A stretch of DNA of 64,000 bases from Candidatus Poribacteria bacterium (GCA_022821495.1 JAJEDN010000079.1:26410-90409); one strand, 5' to 3'; shown: positions 52,325 through 61,897, counted from the first letter of the stretch. Notes: generated by a model not told the origin, from the letters alone. Program-made: numbers and translations.

Positions 52325-52759
52325 TTACCACCAATACTTCTCACCGAGGTGCGCGTCTATATGATAGACTCTACTGATTTCAGCGACACCGCCAATTCGG
52401 TATTTTTCAGGGACGCGCCGATGATTTTTCGCGATGCCTACTTTATAGGTGTCTTGAAGAAGGATATAACGACCGCCCCAGGGCGTTTCAGGGATCGACT
52501 GCAGATAATTCCCGCGCCAGCCTTCGATACCAGGGTCGGTCACCAGCGCATCTAAATTCGTTGGATAACTGCCAGTGTGTCTGTGGTACTTCTTGATAGC
52601 AACGGCAATCGTTTCGACATCTATATCCGCCGTGCCAACCCTCCGATATTCCAACCACGGTGGAAAAGAGAGGGCTCCAATCACAGCAGTTAAGACAACA
52701 AGAATAAGCAGTTGAAGGCGAGTCATCCCGCCGTTTGCGCCGATATTTTTCCGTAGCAT
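52325..52759 (-). CDS. Pseudopilin-like (GspG-type) protein
   Basis: 144 residues. The N-terminus resembles a class III signal: NGGMTRLQLLILVVLTAVIG, with Gly before the hydrophobic helix, but Glu at +5 is replaced by Gln. The rest resembles GspG (IAVAIKKYHRHTGSYPTNLD, WRGNYLQSIPETPWGGRYIL), including the typical PxDPWG-like loop as PETPWGG. It is encoded directly before the prepilin peptidase. A GspG-like minor pseudopilin or a general prepilin-like protein are both possible. Confidence 0.8.
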   Translation of the reverse strand: MLRKNIGANGGMTRLQLLILVVLTAVIGALSFPPWLEYRRVGTADIDVETIAVAIKKYHRHTGSYPTNLDALVTDPGIEGWRGNYLQSIPETPWGGRYILLQDTYKVGIAKNHRRVPEKYRIGGVAEISRVYHIDAHLGEKYWW

Positions 52760-52783
52760 CGTTAACTCAAATACCCCATAAGT

Positions 52784-54211
52784 CTATCCTTCGGAACTCG
52801 GACGGGAAATACCATACTTGTTCATTTTTTTGTACAAGTTGCTCCGCTCAACCTCTAATGCCTCCGCGGTACGCCGGATGTTCCAGTTATATTCTTCTAA
52901 AGCTGCAAGGATACATTCCGACTCGGCGGTATCCATCATCTGGCTCAAGGCGGTTCCGGGTTTGTAAAGCGGTGTATTTAGAGCGGGCTGCAAGAGGTCT
53001 GGATCCAAAGTTGTATTGGACAAGTGATGTGAAACAGCGGCTTGCGGTACCAAAGCCAAAGCCTCGGCAACATCGGGTGCCATGACGACATCGCGGTTCA
53101 CCATAATCAGGAGACGTTCAACGATGTTCTTTAGCTCCCGGATGTTCCCGGGCCAACTGTAACTTTGAAACACAGCATAAGCCCCTGGATCAATGACTTT
53201 AGGCGTGGATCCCATATTGAGTTGTAAACGTTCGGCAAAATACTTAACTAACAAGGGAATATCCTCCGTCCGTTCGCTGAGTGGCGGGATCGTAATAGGC
53301 ACAACATTGAGCCGATAGAAGAGGTCCCTTCTGAACCGTCCATTTTCAATCTCTTCGGGTAGATTTTTGTTAGTAGCGGCGATAATTCGGACATCTACCG
53401 TCCGGATTTGATTACCACCGAGGCGTTCGACTTCGCCGGTTTCAATAACTCGGAGCACCTTCGCTTGCGCCTTTAAACTCATATCCCCAATTTCGTCAAG
53501 AAAAAGGGTCCCACCGTCTGCGAGTTCAAAACGTCCTTGTCTTCGGGAATCCGCACCCGTAAAAGCACCGCGTTCATGTCCGAACAGTTCACTCTCAATG
53601 AGTTCATCAGGCAAAGCGGCGCAGTTAAGTGGAATAAAAGTTTTCGAGGCACGGTCGCTCTGCCGATGGATAGCGTTGGCAACAAGCTGCTTACCGGTAC
53701 CATTCTCACCAGAGATTAAAACCCCGAGTTCACTGCCTGCGACCCGATCAATTTGTGAGCGGAGGTGCGAAATAACGGTACTCTCACCAACCATCTCATC
53801 GGTTGGTGTAATCTGAGATTTCAGAATCTCGTTTTCTTGTGATAAACGCGATATCTCCAAAAACGGCTGGACGCTGGATAGAATTTTATCAACAGTGCTG
53901 GGTTTGGTGATGTACCGCTTCGCGCCGAGCTCCATCGTTTTTACGGCGATTTCAATATCCTGTTGTGCGGACATCATGACTACGCTCAATTCAGGGTAGC
54001 GTTCACGGAGCTTTACAAGCGTCTGGACACCATCCATCCCGTTTTCCATACGGATATCCAATAAGACAAGATCGACATCGGATTTCGTTGCCAGTTGCAA
54101 CGCATCCTCACCACTTGCAGCTGTTAGGGTTTGATACCCGCGCATCTGGAGTCCCTGTGATAACATCTTAAGGATATTTTTTTCGTCATCTACAATCAGA
54201 ATTGTTTCCAT
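52784..54211 (-). CDS. Sigma54-dependent response regulator (NtrC family)
   Basis: 475 residues, complete. Receiver domain 1-120 (ILIVDDEKNILKML, VLLDIRMENG with the phospho-acceptor Asp). AAA+ domain (SGENGTGKQLVANAI Walker A, ERGAFTGADSRRQ loop that contacts sigma54, FLDEIGDMSLKAQAKVLRV). Fis-type HTH at the C-terminus (NWNIRRTAEALEVERSNLYK). It activates sigma54 promoters when phosphorylated. The sensor kinase gene lies 45 bases upstream on the same strand. The regulated genes are not obvious. Confidence 0.95.
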   Translation of the reverse strand: METILIVDDEKNILKMLSQGLQMRGYQTLTAASGEDALQLATKSDVDLVLLDIRMENGMDGVQTLVKLRERYPELSVVMMSAQQDIEIAVKTMELGAKRYITKPSTVDKILSSVQPFLEISRLSQENEILKSQITPTDEMVGESTVISHLRSQIDRVAGSELGVLISGENGTGKQLVANAIHRQSDRASKTFIPLNCAALPDELIESELFGHERGAFTGADSRRQGRFELADGGTLFLDEIGDMSLKAQAKVLRVIETGEVERLGGNQIRTVDVRIIAATNKNLPEEIENGRFRRDLFYRLNVVPITIPPLSERTEDIPLLVKYFAERLQLNMGSTPKVIDPGAYAVFQSYSWPGNIRELKNIVERLLIMVNRDVVMAPDVAEALALVPQAAVSHHLSNTTLDPDLLQPALNTPLYKPGTALSQMMDTAESECILAALEEYNWNIRRTAEALEVERSNLYKKMNKYGISRPSSEG

Positions 54212-54256
54212 TCTTTTGTCCTATCGCAAAATGTCTTATTTTCAGGATAGATACGT

Positions 54257-56335
54257 CTATTCTTGAGAATCTATCGTTTCTTCTTTGGTTGTCAAACGCG
54301 TCAGCGGCATCAAATCTTGGGGCACCATAGCAATTTCTTGGGGTTGCTCACCTTGGTTATAGGGAAAATGGATGCGAGCCGTTGTACCTACGCCTTCAGT
54401 GCTTTCAAAATCAATCTCGGCACCATGCTCAGCGACAATTCTTCTGACGATTGACACACCAAGTCCGGTTCCATCTGTTTCTGACTTCGTTGTATAATAA
54501 GGGACAAAGAGGTTCTCCATAGTTTCATCGGACATACCGTACCCAGTGTCTTGGATTTCCAATAAAACCGTGCCAGGGATTTGGGGGTTTATCTCCGCTG
54601 CGTCTCCACTGTTTTCGTCGTTCGGTGGATCCGGGTGCTCGCCGTCTGAGTTCACTTGCGGTGATTCTGGGACGAAACAGGTTTTCACTTTAAGTGTGCC
54701 ACCATCAGGCATTGCTTCAATTGCGTTCTTTAGGAGATTACCGAGTGCCTGCGCGATTTGCTCGGGGTCCAGAAAAAGTTGTGGCAGCGATTTCAATTCT
54801 GTTTCAACTTTAACTTTGGAAATATTTTCAAGCCACGAGTCCTTGGTAGAATTCGACACTGCTGAGTCCGCGTGCTCTGAAATCCCTGCCGTAGGACCGT
54901 CTGCTTTACTGAGTTCTGCTCCTTGACTACCGGTGTATAATGTCAAAACAGATTTCACAATACTATTTAGATCACTCAGTTTCTTCTGGGGTTTGGGCAT
55001 CCTCGCAAATTGGTGGAACTCATCTATTAATTTTCCGATACGATCAACTTCCTCAATAACGGTATCCGTACACTCACTAAATATTTGTTCAAAGACCTCA
55101 GGTTTAGATTTCGCCTGTTGTAGGTTTTCAACGGACAGTCGAATCGGAAAAAGCGGATTTTTGATTTCGTGCGCCACCTGCCGTGCGACATCTCGCCATG
55201 TAGCCGCACGTTCTGCTGCCATCCGTTCCTCTATACTAAGCTTCAGGTCTCGTGCCATCTGGTTGAACCCTTCTGCAAGTTGTCCGACCTCATTGTGTGA
55301 TTGGATTACGACACGATGATCGAGATTACCCGCAGCAATGTGATTAACCCCTTCTCGGAGGAAAGCGATCGGTCGAGTAATACGCCGACTAATAATGTAA
55401 CTAATGAGATAAACCAATACCAACCCAACGACGCCGCTCAAAAGCAGTATAAGCGTGAGTTGCTGCTGCCATCTTATTTGTCGCTCATGCGAATATACAA
55501 CAATCAGATCAACAGGTGGTGCTGCTCTTGCCGTTGCGAAGGCTGAGTTGAAGGGGGTTATCCGAGAAGCGGTATAAGTAATCCGCTCCGCCTCTTCCGC
55601 CCCTTGTATAAGAATTTTTTGCTGCGACTGTGAATTAGAAAATGATTCAGACCAATCGTCAACGGATACGTTTCGTGCCGCATAATTTAAGGGGAACCAA
55701 TCCTCGGGTTCCATCACCTGTGATCCAGTATCAAAGCCTGCTATATCTGGTGTTTGCGGTTTTCCGACAAGGAAAATCGGATGTTCATCCGATTGGATAC
55801 TCGTTTGCGTTGTCTCCAGCCATGTTTGTAAGTTATAGCCCGCCGTAACAAACCCCCATTCGCCGGCTTGTGTTACTTGGACAACAAACTGTAATCCGAG
55901 ATCGCTCTGTTGCGGAATACTTCTGAGTTCTATATGCCCTTCTGGGTCGTCCAACGAACGGTATGTTCGCGCGCTTCTCTGTCTCACTGGGTCAGGATAT
56001 AGAAGTTTTCCATCGGGACTGCCATATTCAAAGAGGTCAAATTCCGGTGTTGGCTGATATGGAAAAGACCGCTCCCCGCGTGCTATAACGCGCTGTAGTC
56101 TTTCGTCAGCGGCTGCAGCATGAACCTCCCTCTGAACTTTGTTAAGGAAAGCTTGGTAATTGTTTGAGATCGTGCCTTGAAGTGTCTCAACATAGTCATC
56201 AATTTCCCCTCTAAAAGCGAGCCAGATCAGGAAACTGGTACTACCAAAAACAACACCAAACATGACGAGGAAGACAAAGCCGTAAGCAATAAATATTTTA
56301 TCATGAAATTTTAAAGCGGAGAGTTTATTTTTCAT
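54257..56335 (-). CDS. Membrane sensor histidine kinase (NtrY-like)
   Basis: 692 residues. Two membrane spans (FIAYGFVFLVMFGVVFGSTS and LILLLSGVVGLVLVYLISYI) enclose a periplasmic domain of about 240 residues. A HAMP domain follows (GNLDHRVVIQSHNEVGQLAE), then the H-box HEIKNPLFPIRLS, N-box LGNLLKNAIEAM and G-boxes DTGYGM and GTGLGVSIVRRI. It phosphorylates the NtrC-type regulator encoded downstream. A long acidic insertion near 530-600 separates the kinase N-box from the G1 box, which is unusual. Upstream, the Pgi gene ends 17 bases before its start. Confidence 0.93.
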   Translation of the reverse strand: MKNKLSALKFHDKIFIAYGFVFLVMFGVVFGSTSFLIWLAFRGEIDDYVETLQGTISNNYQAFLNKVQREVHAAAADERLQRVIARGERSFPYQPTPEFDLFEYGSPDGKLLYPDPVRQRSARTYRSLDDPEGHIELRSIPQQSDLGLQFVVQVTQAGEWGFVTAGYNLQTWLETTQTSIQSDEHPIFLVGKPQTPDIAGFDTGSQVMEPEDWFPLNYAARNVSVDDWSESFSNSQSQQKILIQGAEEAERITYTASRITPFNSAFATARAAPPVDLIVVYSHERQIRWQQQLTLILLLSGVVGLVLVYLISYIISRRITRPIAFLREGVNHIAAGNLDHRVVIQSHNEVGQLAEGFNQMARDLKLSIEERMAAERAATWRDVARQVAHEIKNPLFPIRLSVENLQQAKSKPEVFEQIFSECTDTVIEEVDRIGKLIDEFHQFARMPKPQKKLSDLNSIVKSVLTLYTGSQGAELSKADGPTAGISEHADSAVSNSTKDSWLENISKVKVETELKSLPQLFLDPEQIAQALGNLLKNAIEAMPDGGTLKVKTCFVPESPQVNSDGEHPDPPNDENSGDAAEINPQIPGTVLLEIQDTGYGMSDETMENLFVPYYTTKSETDGTGLGVSIVRRIVAEHGAEIDFESTEGVGTTARIHFPYNQGEQPQEIAMVPQDLMPLTRLTTKEETIDSQE

Positions 56336-56352
56336 CTGTCACCGCTAACCAT

Positions 56353-57759
56353 CTACTGATCGCCTATATCCGGTGCCAAAGCAAAAGATCGGAAATTCCG
56401 TTTATACCCCTCAACACCATCTTGGAGATATGTTAACTCATTTCCGCTTTCCGTGTCAAGATGTAAATCTTGGAGTTTACCTTTCACAGCAATGGTATCC
56501 ATCAAAACACGCATCAACCGGCAAACTGACCGAATATCCCGTTTCGGGAGGCTTAATGTCGCGTTGGGTACGCCGTTCTCGCTAAAATCCAAGGCGGTGC
56601 CGCGGTAGGAGGCAGTCTGCATATGCGTCATAGATAACCCTTCAATGTCAGTTAACTTACTGTCCATTTTAGTATCTTTCGGTAGTACTAAATCCTGACC
56701 AAGTTCCTCCCAATGGATAAATAAGACGATTTTATCCCTCGGACCAGAGATGATACCGTTGAGAATTGAATGATTACTCGTAGGGCCTTTGGCATTTATC
56801 ACGTTTGGACCCGTGCCGCGCTCTTGAACAGATTCCGTACACAACTGAACAAACCATTCACCGAGACAACTATTATCGGCATAGTTATAGAAAACTATCG
56901 AACCTTTACCACCATCAACTTCAGCGAGATGAATCCATCGTGCAAGTTGATAGGCGACGTTGTCTTGATGTTCGGACGATCGGTAAAAATCTTTGTGTGC
57001 TTGTTTGACACCTTCCAGTGCAGCGCGGATACGGGTTTCAGGGGTCTCGTCTCTTCCCGCTGTCATAGCGAGAAACAATAGACCGACTGGAGAAAAGGCT
57101 GAAAATCGTCCACCGACACCATCAGGAACAGGGAGTAGTGTGCCACCGTAGAAGGCGGATTGTTCATGCATTCGGAACAAGACACTGTCAGCGGTAAGTC
57201 CAGTCGTCGCGAGTACCTGTCGCTGCCAGTTTTCATCACTAAGTGTTTCGCGGATAATCATTAGCGTCGCCATTGTCTCGGTTGTCGTGCCGGATTTGCT
57301 AATGACATTAAAGAGCGTTTTCTGTAGCAGGTTCCGTGCTTTGAGCATCTCAAGCAAACCTATGAGTTTGCGTGGATCAAAGGTATCCCCCGTGAAATAG
57401 ACTTCTGGTGCCCCCCCACGCGCTTCAACCGATAGCAGGTTATGATACGGATGATTGAAAGAATCGTGAAAGACGCGCGCGCTTAGATCAGAACCGCCTA
57501 TACCAATGACGACCAAGACTGAAAACGCTTCACGTGCGCGCGTCGCTAACGCTATGACCTTATCAATATCCTCATTTTGGAGATGGCTGCGGGTCCAAGC
57601 GCGAAGTTCGCTTTCTAATTCTGCAAGGGGTGCCGAGGTCTCTTTTTGAAATAAGGCGTGAATTTTTTGCAGATCAACATCAAGCGTCTGTTGCGTCGCG
57701 TGTCCAGTAAAGTCTAAAGTCCTGTTATCAATTGAGAGATTAAGTTTTCTATCCAACAA
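56353..57759 (-). CDS. pgi: Glucose-6-phosphate isomerase
   Basis: 468 residues. Motifs: VVIGIGGSDLSARVFHDSFN near residue 80, VISKSGTTTETMATLMI, catalytic Glu region and GPTSNHSILNGII. It interconverts glucose-6-phosphate and fructose-6-phosphate. The start is a TTG (57759 or the next codon, 57756) with AAAGAGG upstream; no ATG is near. Phosphomannose isomerase lies 14 bases upstream on the same strand, so the two act together on hexose phosphates. The NtrY-type kinase gene begins 17 bases downstream and may be co-transcribed. Confidence 0.93.
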   Translation of the reverse strand: MLDRKLNLSIDNRTLDFTGHATQQTLDVDLQKIHALFQKETSAPLAELESELRAWTRSHLQNEDIDKVIALATRAREAFSVLVVIGIGGSDLSARVFHDSFNHPYHNLLSVEARGGAPEVYFTGDTFDPRKLIGLLEMLKARNLLQKTLFNVISKSGTTTETMATLMIIRETLSDENWQRQVLATTGLTADSVLFRMHEQSAFYGGTLLPVPDGVGGRFSAFSPVGLLFLAMTAGRDETPETRIRAALEGVKQAHKDFYRSSEHQDNVAYQLARWIHLAEVDGGKGSIVFYNYADNSCLGEWFVQLCTESVQERGTGPNVINAKGPTSNHSILNGIISGPRDKIVLFIHWEELGQDLVLPKDTKMDSKLTDIEGLSMTHMQTASYRGTALDFSENGVPNATLSLPKRDIRSVCRLMRVLMDTIAVKGKLQDLHLDTESGNELTYLQDGVEGYKRNFRSFALAPDIGDQ

Positions 57760-57773
57760 AAAACCTCTTTCCG

Positions 57774-58139
57774 CTAAATTCTGCCATATTTGTCCGAAAG
57801 ACGAACGATATCCTCTTCATCAAAGTGTCCGAACGAAATTTCGAGGATCCGGTAGTCTTTGGATTCACCGATGAGTTGATGTTTCGCGCCCTGTGGAATA
57901 AACACAGGTTCCATCAGTTTAGGACGCTGAATCTTGCCATCAAGTTTCAAGCAGGCACCGTCATCAAGCGGAATCCATAACTCACTCCGCTGATGGTGGT
58001 ACTGATAACTTACCTGCTCACCCGCGCGGATTTCTAAGATTTTGACAGTGACAGGTTGGTTGAGTACATATTGTATGAAGCCACCCCAAGGTTTCTCGAC
58101 TGTCGTTATCTCTTGGAGTTCTTTCGGGGACAATTGCAT
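57774..58139 (-). CDS. Type II phosphomannose isomerase-like cupin protein
   Basis: 121 residues, single cupin domain: EKPWGGFIQYVLN, ILEIRAGEQVSYQYHHQRSE with the metal-binding HH..E, and FIPQGAKHQLIGE. It matches the C-terminal isomerase domain of type II mannose-6-phosphate isomerases in length and motifs. It probably isomerises mannose-6-phosphate and fructose-6-phosphate and is co-transcribed with pgi. No nucleotidyltransferase domain is attached. Confidence 0.88.
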   Translation of the reverse strand: MQLSPKELQEITTVEKPWGGFIQYVLNQPVTVKILEIRAGEQVSYQYHHQRSELWIPLDDGACLKLDGKIQRPKLMEPVFIPQGAKHQLIGESKDYRILEISFGHFDEEDIVRLSDKYGRI

Positions 58140-58281
58140 GATTCATTCTCCGAACTGTGGTGTACATCCATGAAAAAATACTTACGAAAATATAGTAGAT
58201 AGTGTATCATATCAATTAGCCGACAGTCAACCAAAACTGGGTATTCAGTTATCAGTTGTTAGTCGCGTCTCATACTGCCAC

Positions 58282-58294
58282 AGGCTAACAGCCT
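58282..58294. repeat. AGGCT-aac-AGCCT hairpin of the dispersed CTAC family
   Basis: Five-bp stem with trailing TATGCTACAAG in the intergenic stretch between the cupin gene and the serine hydrolase gene. Confidence 0.45.
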
Positions 58295-58317
58295 ATGCTA
58301 CAAGTGTAAACTTATTT

Positions 58318-59397
58318 TTGGATTTTACTATAATATGCGAGAAAACCCAATTGCTTAAAAATGCGATTTCAACACTCATTGAGAATAGTATTGCGGAAAA
58401 GGTTTTTCCGGGGGCTGTCGCCTATGTTCTTACGGATGAAAAAGTGCTTTACCACGAAGCGTCCGGCTTCCGATCCATAAAGCCGAAACGCCTGCTGATG
58501 TTCCGCACGACGCTATTTGACTTGGCATCACTCACAAAGCCAATTGTCATCGGGACGCTTTGTATGCAGCTCGTTGAGAAAGGTGAACTCTTTCTTGATA
58601 CACCCGCTGCGGAATACTTACCAGCATTTAAACAGAAAAACGTAACACTGACACATCTGCTGACACATACTTCGGGACTTCCAGCATGGATACCACTCTA
58701 TCTACGGGCAGGATCACGCAAGAATGTTATCCCTTATCTCAGCGAGGTGGAATTGGAATCTCACCCAGGAGAAAAGGCGGTGTATAGCTGCTTAGGGTAC
58801 ATCGTGCTGGGGGCATTGCTTGAAGCCGTAACGAAACAACCGCTTGATCGATTGGCGCGAGAACGGATCTTCGCGCCGCTCGGTATGGAACAGACACGAT
58901 ACAACCCGCCGGAAGCGTGGCATGAGAACTGCGCGGCGACCGAGGACTCCAATAGTTTTGAACGCCGGATGGTGAACTACGAACGCTACGATTGGCGAGA
59001 AGGTGTGATTCTCGGACAGGTTCACGATGAAAATGCACATTTTCTCGGCGGTGTTTCAGGTAATGCGGGGCTCTTCGCTACGTCAACAGATCTCGGAAAA
59101 TTTTGCTGGGCATTAATGGACAACGGCAGCATCCTATTACGTCCGGAAAGTCTCGACACGATGCGCCAAGTTGCCTCAGCAGAAGGGGAACGCCGCTGCA
59201 TCGGTTGGGCAGTGACAGACGACGGGTGTCTTTATCACACAGGATTCACTGGCACTTCAATACGAATCTGCGCAAAAAGAAAAATAGCGGCTATCCTGCT
59301 GACGAATCGGGTACATCCTGATGCTGATCGGCGCGGTATTATTGAATTTCGGAAGATGTTCCATGAAATAGTTTTCAGTTGTCATGCTTCGCAGTGA
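58318..59397 (+). CDS. Serine hydrolase, class C beta-lactamase/penicillin-binding type
   Basis: 359 residues. The catalytic S-x-x-K (LASLTKPIV) is near residue 75, the Y-x-N equivalent is YSCLGYIVL and the KTG equivalent HTGFTGT is near the C-terminus. There is no signal peptide. The start is uncertain: TTG 58318 opens the frame, TTG codon 12 is another candidate, and no ATG precedes the domain. It is followed on the same strand by NamZ and AnmK genes; serine hydrolases of this type also occur beside namZ in other bacteria, so a role in peptidoglycan recycling is plausible. Confidence 0.85.
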   Translation: MDFTIICEKTQLLKNAISTLIENSIAEKVFPGAVAYVLTDEKVLYHEASGFRSIKPKRLLMFRTTLFDLASLTKPIVIGTLCMQLVEKGELFLDTPAAEYLPAFKQKNVTLTHLLTHTSGLPAWIPLYLRAGSRKNVIPYLSEVELESHPGEKAVYSCLGYIVLGALLEAVTKQPLDRLARERIFAPLGMEQTRYNPPEAWHENCAATEDSNSFERRMVNYERYDWREGVILGQVHDENAHFLGGVSGNAGLFATSTDLGKFCWALMDNGSILLRPESLDTMRQVASAEGERRCIGWAVTDDGCLYHTGFTGTSIRICAKRKIAAILLTNRVHPDADRRGIIEFRKMFHEIVFSCHASQ

Positions 59398-59504
59398 GAA
59401 CAGTCATCAGTTAGTGTACTGTGGCATTCAGATACACTGTGTTACCCACAACAAAGTAACTGAAAACCGTTAACCTATAACCTATAACCACAAAAAACGA
59501 AAAG
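59398..59504. other. Intergenic AT-rich stretch with short inverted repeats
   Basis: Contains CAGTTAGTGTACTG and AACCGTTAACCTATAACCTATA blocks resembling the GTTATCAGTTATTAG simple repeat seen near 34150 and 58248. No gene is supported. Confidence 0.35.
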
Positions 59505-60689
59505 ATGGATGTTCCAGCAAAACCACAACAAACAGAATTAGGATTGAGCATCTTGCTCAGAGAGAAGAGCGATTGGATTCGCGGAAAATCGATCGGACTC
59601 ATTACGAACCATACAGGCGTTGATGCCACTCTACAAAGCAACTATCGACTTTTCGCCGAAGCATCGGCGTGTCAACTTTCTGCGATTTTTTCGCCAGAGC
59701 ATGGACTCTGGGGTGCGGTCCAAGACGGTATCGCTGTCAAGAGTGTTGACACGCCTGACGAAAATCCATTAAGCGTGCCAATTTTCAGCCTATATGGACA
59801 CTCAATGCGTCCGACAGAAGCACAACTTGAAGGTATAGACGTACTCATCTATGATATACAGGATGTCGGTGCCCGTTACTATACCTACATCTCGACGATG
59901 CTGTATGGCATGGAAGCAGCCAACGATTCTGGTATTGTCTTTATTGTTGCGGATCGCCCGAATCCAATTGCGTGTGCTACTACAGCGGGGCCTGTGTTGG
60001 AAAGCGGCTCTGAATCGTTTGTGGGGATACATAGGATTCCGATGCGTTACGGGTTAACAATCGGTGAATTGGCGATGCTGTTGAAGGCAGAACGCGTGCC
60101 TTCATGTCAACTAAAGGTAGCATGGATGCGGGGATACAAACGAGAGATGTGGTTCGATGACACAGGCTTACAATGGGTACCGCCATCGCCGAATATGCCA
60201 ACACTCACAACAACAGTGCTTTATCCGGGCCTGTGCCTGTTTGAAGGCACAAACATGAGCGAAGGACGTGGCACGACAAAGCCGTTTGAATATATAGGTG
60301 CGCCTTGGTGCGATGGCGAAAGGTGGGCAGCACTGCTGAATAACTGTCAACTGCCAGGGGTTCAGTTCCGTCCGGTTGTCTTTACACCTGCACCGGTGGT
60401 TGAATCCACAAAGCACGCGAAACAGGCGTGCGGCGGTGTCGCAATCCACATTACCGACAGAGAACGTTTCCGTCCGATAGAGACAACCCTCCAGATGTTA
60501 TCCATTTTAACCACCGAATACAACGACCACTTTGCCTTCTTACCGGCACCCTTTGATAGATTAGCCGGAAACAGTTGGCTCCGAAACGCTTTGTCAAATG
60601 GAGAATCAGTAGATGCGATCCAGGCGCGGTGGGTGCCAGAACTTCAGACGTGGCGCGACAAAGCAATACAATATCACGCCTACGCTTAA
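59505..60689 (+). CDS. namZ: Exo-beta-N-acetylmuramidase NamZ (DUF1343 family)
   Basis: 394 residues. DUF1343 hallmarks: GKSIGLITNHTGVDATL, AIFSPEHGLWG, VPIFSLYGHSMRPTEAQLEG, DVLIYDIQDVGARYYTYIST, DRPNPI and SEGRGTTKPFEYIGAPW. In characterised members this family removes terminal MurNAc from peptidoglycan fragments. No signal peptide is visible, so cytoplasmic or alternative export is possible. The anhydro-MurNAc kinase gene follows 8 bases downstream, consistent with recycling of cell-wall sugars. Confidence 0.9.
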   Translation: MDVPAKPQQTELGLSILLREKSDWIRGKSIGLITNHTGVDATLQSNYRLFAEASACQLSAIFSPEHGLWGAVQDGIAVKSVDTPDENPLSVPIFSLYGHSMRPTEAQLEGIDVLIYDIQDVGARYYTYISTMLYGMEAANDSGIVFIVADRPNPIACATTAGPVLESGSESFVGIHRIPMRYGLTIGELAMLLKAERVPSCQLKVAWMRGYKREMWFDDTGLQWVPPSPNMPTLTTTVLYPGLCLFEGTNMSEGRGTTKPFEYIGAPWCDGERWAALLNNCQLPGVQFRPVVFTPAPVVESTKHAKQACGGVAIHITDRERFRPIETTLQMLSILTTEYNDHFAFLPAPFDRLAGNSWLRNALSNGESVDAIQARWVPELQTWRDKAIQYHAYA

Positions 60690-60697
60690 GAACATAA

Positions 60698-61897
60698 ATG
60701 CAAGAATTTATTAAACTTCTTAAGAAAAATAAAAAACTTGTTATCGGTTTAATGTCCGGTACCTCTGTTGACGGTATTGACGCTGCGATCGTTGAAGTTA
60801 CTGGATACGGCTTGGAAACGGAAGTAGACTTGATCGCTTTTGAGACCTTTCCGTTTCCGTCCGGCGTGCCGCAACGTATCCTTGCGCTTTGCCACCCCGA
60901 TACCGGTCGCGTCGATGACATCTGTGAGATGAATTTCTATATAGGACACCTCTTTGGGGAGGCGGTGAAACATATTCTGCAAAAAAGTGGAATGCGCGCC
61001 AGAGACATTGACCTCATCGGTTCACACGGTCAAACGATTCACCATCTGCCGAAAGACGCGAATACCGATTGCAATACCTCTCGCTATCCTTCAACGTTGC
61101 AAATCGGTGAGCCTGCGGTTATCGCACACGAAACTGGGATTCCGACGATAGCGGATTTTCGTGTTGCAGATATGGCAGCCGGTGGTCAAGGTGCGCCCTT
61201 GGTTTCATATCCGGACTATCTGCTATTTCACAACGCTGAAAAAACAGTCGGACTCTTGAACATTGGTGGAATCTCGAATCTTACGGTACTGCCTGTCAAC
61301 GGAGCGTTTGATTCCGTTTGTGCTGCGGATACAGGTCCCGGTAATATGTGTATTGATGCTGTTGTATCGGAAATCACGGATGGGGCGGAACGTTACGATA
61401 AAAATGGCACGCGCGCCGCGCAGGGTATCCCTCACCAGCCGCTCGTCAATGAATGGTTGAAACACCCATTTTTCCAACTGTCTCCTCCGAAAACCACCGG
61501 ACGTGAGATGTTTGGACACACTTATGCGATGGAATGTTTGGCGGCTTGTCGTGAACACAAACTTTCAGATAACGACTGCATCGCGACGCTGACCGAGTTG
61601 ACAGTCCAGACGATTGCTGACTACATCAAACAATTCATAACAGGACAGAACCCAATAGATACGCTTTATGTCAGCGGTGGTGGCGTCCACAATCAGGCAA
61701 CCATGCGACGGCTTAGCGAACTATTAGCCGATACAGCGGTTGAACCTGTGGACAACTCCGGTATTTCGGCGGATGCAAAAGAAGCGATAGCGTTCGCGAT
61801 TCTGGCGAATGAGACGCTCCACGGAAACGCTGGGAATTTGCCTTCCGCAACAGGCGCGTCCGTCCGGAAGATTCTGGGTAAGTTCGTGTGTCCGTGA
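60698..61897 (+). CDS. anmK: Anhydro-N-acetylmuramic acid kinase
   Basis: 399 residues, full length. It begins with VIGLMSGTSVDGIDAAIVEV, the ATP-site signature, followed by DIDLIGSHGQTIHHLP, DFRVADMAAGGQGAPLV, and further on VSGGGVHNQ and AKEAIAFAI. It phosphorylates and opens 1,6-anhydro-MurNAc during peptidoglycan recycling to give MurNAc-6-phosphate. It is encoded just after the NamZ-like gene. MurNAc-6-phosphate etherase (MurQ) is not in the window. Confidence 0.95.
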   Translation: MQEFIKLLKKNKKLVIGLMSGTSVDGIDAAIVEVTGYGLETEVDLIAFETFPFPSGVPQRILALCHPDTGRVDDICEMNFYIGHLFGEAVKHILQKSGMRARDIDLIGSHGQTIHHLPKDANTDCNTSRYPSTLQIGEPAVIAHETGIPTIADFRVADMAAGGQGAPLVSYPDYLLFHNAEKTVGLLNIGGISNLTVLPVNGAFDSVCAADTGPGNMCIDAVVSEITDGAERYDKNGTRAAQGIPHQPLVNEWLKHPFFQLSPPKTTGREMFGHTYAMECLAACREHKLSDNDCIATLTELTVQTIADYIKQFITGQNPIDTLYVSGGGVHNQATMRRLSELLADTAVEPVDNSGISADAKEAIAFAILANETLHGNAGNLPSATGASVRKILGKFVCP

